Source of the DNA: Opisthorchis felineus
Taxonomy: Eukaryota > Platyhelminthes > Trematoda > Opisthorchiida > Opisthorchiidae
Direction: 5' to 3'
Length of the DNA stretch: 64,000 nt
Assembly: GCA_004794785.1 (NCBI GenBank)
Contig: SJOL01002009.1
Location: 43,984 to 107,983, forward strand
Positions 57,354 through 64,000 of this stretch are shown piece by piece (the first letter of the stretch is position 1; every line of letters starts with the position of its first letter). The notes beneath the pieces were generated by a model. The model worked only from the letters and a program-made list of their open reading frames with translations. It had not been told where the DNA came from and ran no database searches. The position numbers and the translations under genes were made by a program.

Positions 57354-60300
57354 ACATACTTTCCTCCCCGTCTGCCCACCCCATTAATAACTCTCTTCTT
57401 GTAGGCCCACCACTTAGGACTGATGACTCCGTTCGTATTGCATCGGTTTTGCAAGCAACATCTGCCCGTCATCCGGCGCCGAAATCTTCAAGCATCTCGA
57501 AATCAGCATTCAAGCCTCGACGCCCAGTCCATCTGGCTGCCATCAATGTCCGCACTCTGAAGCAAGCAGGACGACAAGCTGCTCTTGCTCTCACACTGGA
57601 CTCGCTTGGCACTGATGTGTACTGTGTCTCAGAAACAAGAATTTAAGATGCAAGCACAGTGGCTAAGTTAACCGCCCCATCACTCTCCACCTGCTTCCAG
57701 CTACGCACCTCTGGCGATCCAGAGGATGCTGCGGCAGGATGTGCAGGGCTTGGTATCGCCCTAAATCATCGGGCGGAAGGGTCCTTGATTGACTGGATAC
57801 CTGTTGATAGTCGCCTCTGTGCGGTTCGTCTGGCGACGTCTGTGAAGCAGTCTCACAGAGGAAAGCTGATCGATGTATGTTTGTCGTATCTGCTCACGTC
57901 CCAACCGACTGTAGCTCTGACACCATTAAGACAAGTTTTATGGCGCCCTGAATGCCCTGGTGCGCGGAGCTAAGAGCTCAGATATCGTTGTGGTTACCGG
58001 AATAGCTAAAGTCGCCTGGCCACATGGTGTTCTTCAACGGCGTGCCGGCCACGAACTCAAATCGACCACACTGCCATCAGTTACCGATGGCGCGGATAAA
58101 TAACTGACTGCCAGTCATTTTGGGACACATTTGTGGATTCCGACCATCCACTCGTCCGGAGTCGCTTCTCCCTTCGTTTTCCAGGGCCGTGTAAGGTGCG
58201 GGAAACTGAGAGACTAGTAGACCCGGATGTTGCACAATTTACTAGAATCGTTTTCTAGCGTCTCTTTCAAACGCTCCACCATCAGATGTGAATTCATACT
58301 GGGACGAGATTGCCATCTCTTTGCACAATGCTGGGAGTTTTGCCTGTGACACGGTGCTCACCTGTGAGCGAAACCATCAAGGGTCGAAATGGAATGACAA
58401 TCTCCAGTAAACAAGAACACCTCGACCGTTGGGCCGAATACATCGAAAACAGTCATCGTGGCCACCTGCAGCCACTCTTCTGGAGCCCAAAGTTGAGGTA
58501 GAACCCTGGATGGTGAACATGGAATCCCCTACAGCCTCGGAAGCGAGATGGCTCAAGTGGTTAAAGCGCGAATTTACTGACCGGAAAGTCTGTGGTGCGA
58601 ACCCGACCCCTGCATCTCGACTTCCCCTGTCTAGGCTTGGGCAACCTGGCAGTATCCCAGCTCTCGTGCTTTCTTCGTGTAGCATGGCAGCTAGGCACCG
58701 GAAAGGTGTTACAGCTGAACGATTTTTTTTATTTTACAGCCTCGGAGGTTTATGACTGCATATGTTCTCTCAAGCGCCACCAAGCTTCTGGTCCGGATAA
58801 CCTACCACCCACAGTGCTCAAAGATGGGGGTGAAGTCATCAGTCAGCGCTTGCCTGATCTGTTTGCCTGCATTTGGGAAAAGGAGACTGTCCCAGACAAA
58901 TGGAGTCGGCGATAGTGCCCATTTTCAAAAAAAGAGGCTCGTAATGAGTGTAGTAACCACAGGGAAATCAACTTGACCCCGGTTGTAACGAGACTGATGA
59001 GGTCACTTGTGCTTCGTCGCCTTATGGTGGCTCGTGAAACACTGACTCGAGAGCAGAAGGCAGGATTCCAGCCTGGTAGGGGTTGCGTTGACCAAATCTT
59101 CACACTCCTTCAGGTGCTAGGACGGCATACGTATAAAAGACCCAAAAGTTTAGTATTCCTGGGTTTCCGAAGAGCATTCGACTCGATTGTCCGGTCTGTT
59201 CTCCTTAACACACTGGCCCATCAAGAAATGCCCTAGAAGTTTGTGAACATAATACGTTCTTTGTATTCTGAGACTTCCGGACGTGTGAGAACATACGGAG
59301 AGCTCTGCAAAAGCTTCCGTACATTAAGCGGTGTTCGTCAGGGATGCCCACTCTCTCCATTCCTATCTAATTTCGTGGTCGATGAAATAATGAGACGAAA
59401 GCTGGAAACTCTCCAAAATCTCGGTGTTCAAATAGCCTGTGACGAAAAACTTATCGACCTGGGATATTCAGACGATATCGTTCTCGTCTTCGAAGTGGAG
59501 TTGAAGGCGCAAGTGTTTTTGGACGAACTGACCAAAGTCATCCCGTCTTTTGGTATGTACTTTGCACTCACAAGGTGTAAGGTCATGCTCCTGGACATGC
59601 GGTCACTAAACGCGTCACTCACTATCCAGGGGGAAGCACTCGAAGTTGTGGAGCGTTTCACGTACCTTGGAAGTTGTATTAGTTCTGAATGCAGTGTGAC
59701 AAATGAGGTCAATGCACGAATCTGCAAGGCCCGGGTCGCGTTTGCTAATTTGAGGCACCTATGGCGTCAAAGCCTTATATCACTGAATCTCAAGGGATGT
59801 GTGTATCAGACTACAGTACAGACTGTTTCGTTGTATGGCTGTGAGACTTGGCCTGTTCTAGCAGCGGAACTGAGACGTCTTTAGGTGTTCGAAAATCGTT
59901 GTCTCAGAACCATAGCTCGTGTGGGTTGGTGTTGGCGAGTCCGGAACGAGGCAATTAGAAAGCGAGTTTTCGGTTGTGCAACGGGGGCTTCCATTGAGGA
60001 ATGTGTCCAGCACCAGAAGCTGCGTTGGTTCGACCATGTATTGCGCATGCCGAACCATCATTTGCCGAAAAGAGTGGTTTTCCATGCCCATTTCAGAATG
60101 ACGGAAGCAGAGGTGACCAACCCTTGACCCGGCAGAGGGATATGAAAGAGATTACGAAACGTTTGGGTGCTGTCGGTGCTACTCGCCTTCCAGGATGGGG
60201 CCCGCGAGAGCCCCAATGCGGCTGGTTGGAGACGCTACAAGATATGGCTGCCAATCGATGTCAATGGCGTTCGTGTTATCAGGTTCTATCCAGATTTTCC

Positions 60301-60485
60301 GGATGCTTGTCCGAAGGTGTAGGCACCTCGGAGTGATTGTAGTAGGCCAGCTCTAAGTCCCTTCTCCATCCACCTTTATTCTTTTCTTCACAATAAGGCT
60401 TTCAAATAAATCATGGTTGCACTGCAGCGAAGCATCAGTGCTGAATACTGATGTGATGCTGTCGATGATGAGGATGATAATTTTG
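57354..60485 (+). mobile_element. Nearly full-length non-LTR retrotransposon (EN-RT), SINE-interrupted
   Basis: Starts at the gypsy right LTR. The leader runs 57354-57530 and the endonuclease 57533-58000 (AAINVRTLKQAGRQ, VYCVSETRI, TSGDPEDAAAG, VDSRLCAVRLATSVK), with TAA at 57644 and a frameshift near 57870. The linker is 58000-58530. RT follows the SINE from 58735 to about 59600 (RHQASGPDNLPP, LTPVVTRLMRSLVL, REQKAGFQPGRGC, VRQGCPLSPFLSNFVV, and YSDD in place of YADD near 59465). The C-terminal region spans 59640-60230 (FTYLGSCIS, LYGCETW, MLPGWGPRE-like end) with a stop at 59882. The 3' UTR runs 60230-60485 and ends in a GAT-rich tract. Several stops and shifts make it inactive. Confidence 0.85.
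58542..58734 (+). mobile_element. tRNA-derived SINE copy 4, inserted in the RT gene
   Basis: The A box is TGGCTCAAGTGG near 58550. The B box is mutated to GGTGCGAACCC near 58592. The 3' end is ACAGCTGAACGATTTTTTTT. It is flanked by a 12-bp exact repeat, tacagcctcgga, at 58530-58541 and 58735-58746. The host coding frame carries the same short peptide on both sides, showing that it interrupted the retrotransposon after the latter had inserted. Confidence 0.93.
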
Positions 60486-61090
60486 CTTTTTTGGTGCTTT
60501 TTAGCCAGGGGACCAAAGAAAATTGTGGTCAGCGCACAACCGCATCAGGTGTTCGCCGTTATCCGTGCGTTTTGCTCCCAGCCCAAGGCGACCACCCAAA
60601 TGAGCCCAAACCTGGACAAGGGACCGTTGATGTCCTCGACTAAAGCCTTTGGCTCGAGAGCTTGAATGCTAGACAGCAGTCCATCCATCTTCGGATAACG
60701 CTGAAGAAGGCCTATATAGGCAAGCAGCCTGATGACGTTTGAAGGCAGAGAGGCAAACTAGTACTTCAGAAACTGATAGGTCATCTACACACTGAGCACC
60801 GCTAAAAATGAGCGGTTCTAGTGAAAGACACAGTTACGTGGGCAGAGTGCCTCCTAAACTGTTGTTGGTAACATTCCGCTCAGCGATCCAGAGGCTGGTA
60901 ATTATTGTATATCGGGTTCACAACAATATTTTTGATTAACTCTTGGAAGGCCCTTCACGTTCTGTACTAGGAATCCGCTAGGACAGCTTCCACACATTCC
61001 CACCTGCATTGGCCTCCTCAATTTCTGCAACATTTTTGTTCCAGAACGTCTCCCTGTCCCCACACAGACTACATTTGAATAATCAACAAT
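60486..61090. other. No recognised feature
   Basis: Sequence between the non-LTR 3' end and the next SINE; nothing recognised. Confidence 0.35.
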
Positions 61091-61273
61091 GATAACCGTT
61101 CAGCTGTAACACCCTTTCGGTGCCTAGCTGCCATGCTACCCGAAGGAAGCAAGAGGGCTGAGATACTTCCAGGTTGCCTGAGCCTAGACAGGAGCAGTCG
61201 AGTTGTTGAGGTTGGGTTCGAAGCACGGACCTTCCATCAGTAAGTTCGCGCCTTAACCACTGAGCTGCCTCGA
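61091..61273 (-). mobile_element. tRNA-derived SINE copy 5
   Basis: Minus-strand copy, more diverged. The B box is GGTTCGAAGCAC-like, read from the right side near 61215. The body ends with GTTACAGCTGAACGG near 61097-61111. The A-box region is partly decayed (tgagctgcctcgagc on the plus strand). No target-site duplication seen. Confidence 0.75.
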
Positions 61274-62264
61274 GCTCACTATATTTGAGCTGCCGTCTGA
61301 CTGATCGCCTGTCTTAATTGTACTCTGACCCTGAGGGGATGGAAACCCTCACACCAAGGAGTGATAGCAGCCGTTCTGAGATTCGGTGGCTTTCTTTCGA
61401 GCGCTGGGGAAAATCACAAGCGGTGTTCCCGGTGTGTTTACCTCATCCTAGTCACGGTCATTGTTTTCTGAATAGGTCGCTTGCAATGCATGGCATTGTA
61501 AGCTTTGGTGTGTTTCCCTGACTTGTGACCCGCAAAACATTCTTCCTGCCAAACAGGGAGTTTCTGGGATTTGTCTGGAAAAATGACAATAATCTGCACC
61601 GAACAAGGACGTGATTCGAATCAACCTGTGTATTACACAACGATCGGCAGTCACACACCGAACCGCACCATCGATAGCTTATAGCAATGTGATCTATTTG
61701 TATCCAAAGCTACTCAGCAGCCGGGGCACGCCACACTGTCTAAACATAGTGCTGCTGGGAAACAACTGGTAGTGACTACAAAGTTTTGAAAGATATTCAC
61801 CACTATAACTGGGTTTTGCGTCCAGACTTAACTTACCACATGGGCGTGCTACCCCATGAGCCAGAGCGTACTGCCTGTGCATTGCAATCTCATGCTGTTA
61901 CAACTGTATCCGAGAACTTCGTGCTGAACAGGAGGATGGGTCAGCTCTTTGTAGAAGGTACCTTTCGATGAATCAGAATTACGGTCTGTTGGTGAACAAA
62001 TTGGCACTACAAACACACAGCATTCAATATTTCAGCCAGTGTGGGATTTCGTTGAAGTGGAAACAACAAGTCGAACAACACAACGTCGGTATTCAAGGTG
62101 ATGAAATCTCAGCTCTAGGACTGATGGCTATACCAACAATGTCATGCGATGTGTCAAATCCCTACGTCTGACTGACGTGCTCACAGTTGAGATCTACAGA
62201 AGAGTGGTTGTCAGGAGTTAATAAACAATAATGAAAGAATACGGGAATTGTTAGCAGTCCTTGT
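61274..62264. other. No recognised feature
   Basis: A B-box-like gattcgaatca lies near 61612, without other support. Short open frames only. Confidence 0.3.
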
Positions 62265-62440
62265 TTGGAATAGCTCAGTGGTTAAGGTGCCAGCTTACTG
62301 ACCGGAAGGTCCGTGGTTCGAACGCAACATCGGCATCTCGACTGCTCCTTTCTAGGCTTGGGGGACGTGGCAGTACCTCAGCCCACGTGCCTCCTTCCGT
62401 TGACATGGCAGCTTGGCACAGGGTCGAAGCCAGGCTACTG
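62265..62440 (+). mobile_element. tRNA-derived SINE copy 6 (divergent subfamily)
   Basis: It begins ggaatagctcagtggttaag (A box), with ggttcgaacgc (B box) near 62315. It shares the body (atctcgact, ctaggcttggg, atggcagct) with the other copies but has a different 3' end. That end lacks the ctgaacgattttt tail. Confidence 0.75.
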
Positions 62441-63593
62441 GAGTAGCCCAACGTTTAGGGAACGAATCGCCACACTTGTTCCAACCCCAACTTGGAGACC
62501 ATACTTGCCAGACCTCCATCCAGCGAACAACCTGACAAGAGAAACTGAGAAGACACCCTTGAGTACAGTTCAGTGGGTTACTATGGTACGCAGACTGTCA
62601 CATCAGAAGACAGAAAGATCTCTTCGCGACGGTTGGGATCCAAATCATGGAATCCTGAATGACTTCGATTTCAAACGGTAGACTCCGTTGGACATATCCG
62701 CGCTCTTTTTCTACTTCATTCTGTTTCCCTTAAGTCAGTAAGTACGGCCCACCTTAAGTCCTGATTCGCCATCGTCTAACTGGGGAGTGGAGAAGTCCCC
62801 GATCATCTACAATCGGTTCTGTCAAGTTATTGACTGTCGCCTTTGTGATACTCGGGCATTACTCCTAAAAAGGTCAGGCCCTCTGTATCCTCGAGTCGTC
62901 TCTAGCATACTGTCCAGTTATCCTGGATCAGTCCCTCGACGAACACCGCCAGGAGTTTCACAGTCTCGGGTCTTACTTTGTTGAACCGTGATTTGCTCTC
63001 AGAGGTGCCATCACAATTTGCACATGACCTCTCCAGATTCACCAGCTCACCCTGGTTGAGAATCGTGCGCATTGTACGAGTCCAGGAGCCTGTGCTTAAC
63101 TAACACACAACGAACAGCACATGCACGAAGCAAGTGACCACTTCTGTGTCGGTGAGTTGGCAACTGAACGGAATCCGTTCGTCCGAGGATCAATAGTAGA
63201 ACGTAACAGGGGGAACCCAGTCTTGCGGTGGGCGTTATTCAGCTGCGGACAGCAAGAAAGGAGAGGGCAGCTTAAAGAAATTCGACCCTCGGATAGTCAT
63301 AACACCTCTCATCTACGCCAAAGCAAGCAGTGAATCCACTTATCGCACAGTGTGCACTGGACGGCTTTCAAACACGGTTACTCCTCCTCCAGTCCATGCG
63401 CTTGGGTATTACCATTTCGGAATTGTTGAACATTCTTCCGGAGCTGTTTTGAACTTAGAACCATATGATCTCGTTGTGACCACCCTATTATAAGTCTCCA
63501 AGTAAGTGTTGCCCCGTCAAAATTCGAGCTAGTAGCATAACGAGGAAGCTCAACCGCCCGCCAAGGTCACAGACCCCTTCGGTTTTCGTCTTC
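62441..63593. other. No recognised feature
   Basis: Short open frames only. Composition and content suggest decayed repeat sequence, but no family was identified. Confidence 0.3.
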
Positions 63594-64000
63594 AGTTCAC
63601 GGATTCACAGATTGATACACAGGATCGAGGCTTTTACCCAAGTTTCCCGGGTCGGTTTCGTTCTCGTCGTTTATTGGCTGCCGTTCACCTGAAAGGCACA
63701 AGTGAAAAAGGGTGTTGCACTGCTTTTGAAAATCCAGATCCAATGGCTCATATGACCTCGCGGATACAGTGAGGCAGTGGCGCCTTGGAGATCCACGATT
63801 CACGGATTCACGGATTCACGGATTGATACACAGAATCGAGGCTTTTGCCCAAGTTTCCCGGGTCGGTCGTGTTCTTGTCGTTCAGCGGCTGTCGTACACC
63901 TGAAAGGCACAAGCGAAAAAAGGGTGTAGCACTGCTCTTTAAGTTCTCAGCGCGGGGCAGTATGCTTGCCAGCACGAGGTCTCACATAAAAAAGTGTCTA
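63594..64000. repeat. Tandem repeat, unit about 211 bp, with an 8-bp subrepeat
   Basis: The block attgatacacag..atcgaggctttt..cccaagtttcccgggtcgg..acctgaaaggcacaag..aaaagggtgt occurs at 63611 and again at 63822. The second unit is preceded by head-to-tail copies of cacggatt (about 63799-63823). The array runs to the window edge, so its length is unknown. Confidence 0.85.

Noticed and set aside
63594..64000. CRISPR-like array
   Set aside because: The units are long, abut directly without unique spacers, and the genome is eukaryotic.

Overview
The window looks like nuclear DNA of a digenean trematode (fluke) or close flatworm relative. Genes are split into small exons separated by kilobase introns. 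Many degraded non-LTR retrotransposons of the endonuclease/reverse-transcriptase type common in fluke genomes are present. There is also a Mag-like Ty3/gypsy element and a tRNA-derived SINE family, and nothing resembles a bacterial operon. The genus cannot be fixed from the sequence alone. No homology search was run; identities rest on motifs and remembered family features, and exon models on splice sites and reading phase.

Layout. 1-1150: RT-coding remnant and 3' tail of a non-LTR element (+). 2320-3190: second remnant (-). 4566-4750: SINE (-). 4858-16045: a multi-exon gene (+) for a polytopic membrane protein (five visible exons, 5' end missing). Its 5.5-kb second intron holds a 1082-bp palindrome at 11601-12682. 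16300-19330: long decayed non-LTR element (-). 22271-38884: an ATAD1/Msp1-type AAA+ ATPase gene (+), seven phase-compatible exons, predicted 465 residues, introns carrying a SINE and other repeats. 39384-39570: SINE (+) with a clear target-site duplication. 40040-42268: intron-free 742-residue ORF (-) for a four-TM, PPxY-bearing protein resembling ENTREP/FAM189, tail to tail with ATAD1. 42800-44260: diverged large inverted repeat. 47283-52060: cluster of truncated non-LTR copies, all (-). 52744-57353: Ty3/gypsy element with intact 1152-residue pol and broken gag. 57354-60485: nearly full-length but mutated non-LTR element (+), interrupted by a SINE. 61091-62440: two more SINE-like copies. 63594-64000: tandem repeat of about 211 bp.

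Three host genes are supported. ATAD1 is expected to extract mislocalised tail-anchored proteins from the mitochondrial outer membrane. The ENTREP-like protein is expected to act in endosomal membranes through WW-domain ubiquitin ligases. The 5' membrane-protein gene is unidentified, with only patchy resemblance to TMEM168. They are neighbours without obvious functional linkage. The points most worth a second look are the possible 52-codon cassette exon inside the ATAD1 AAA+ domain, the predicted 119-residue N-terminal exon of ATAD1, the nearly perfect palindrome, and the datable SINE-in-retrotransposon insertion.
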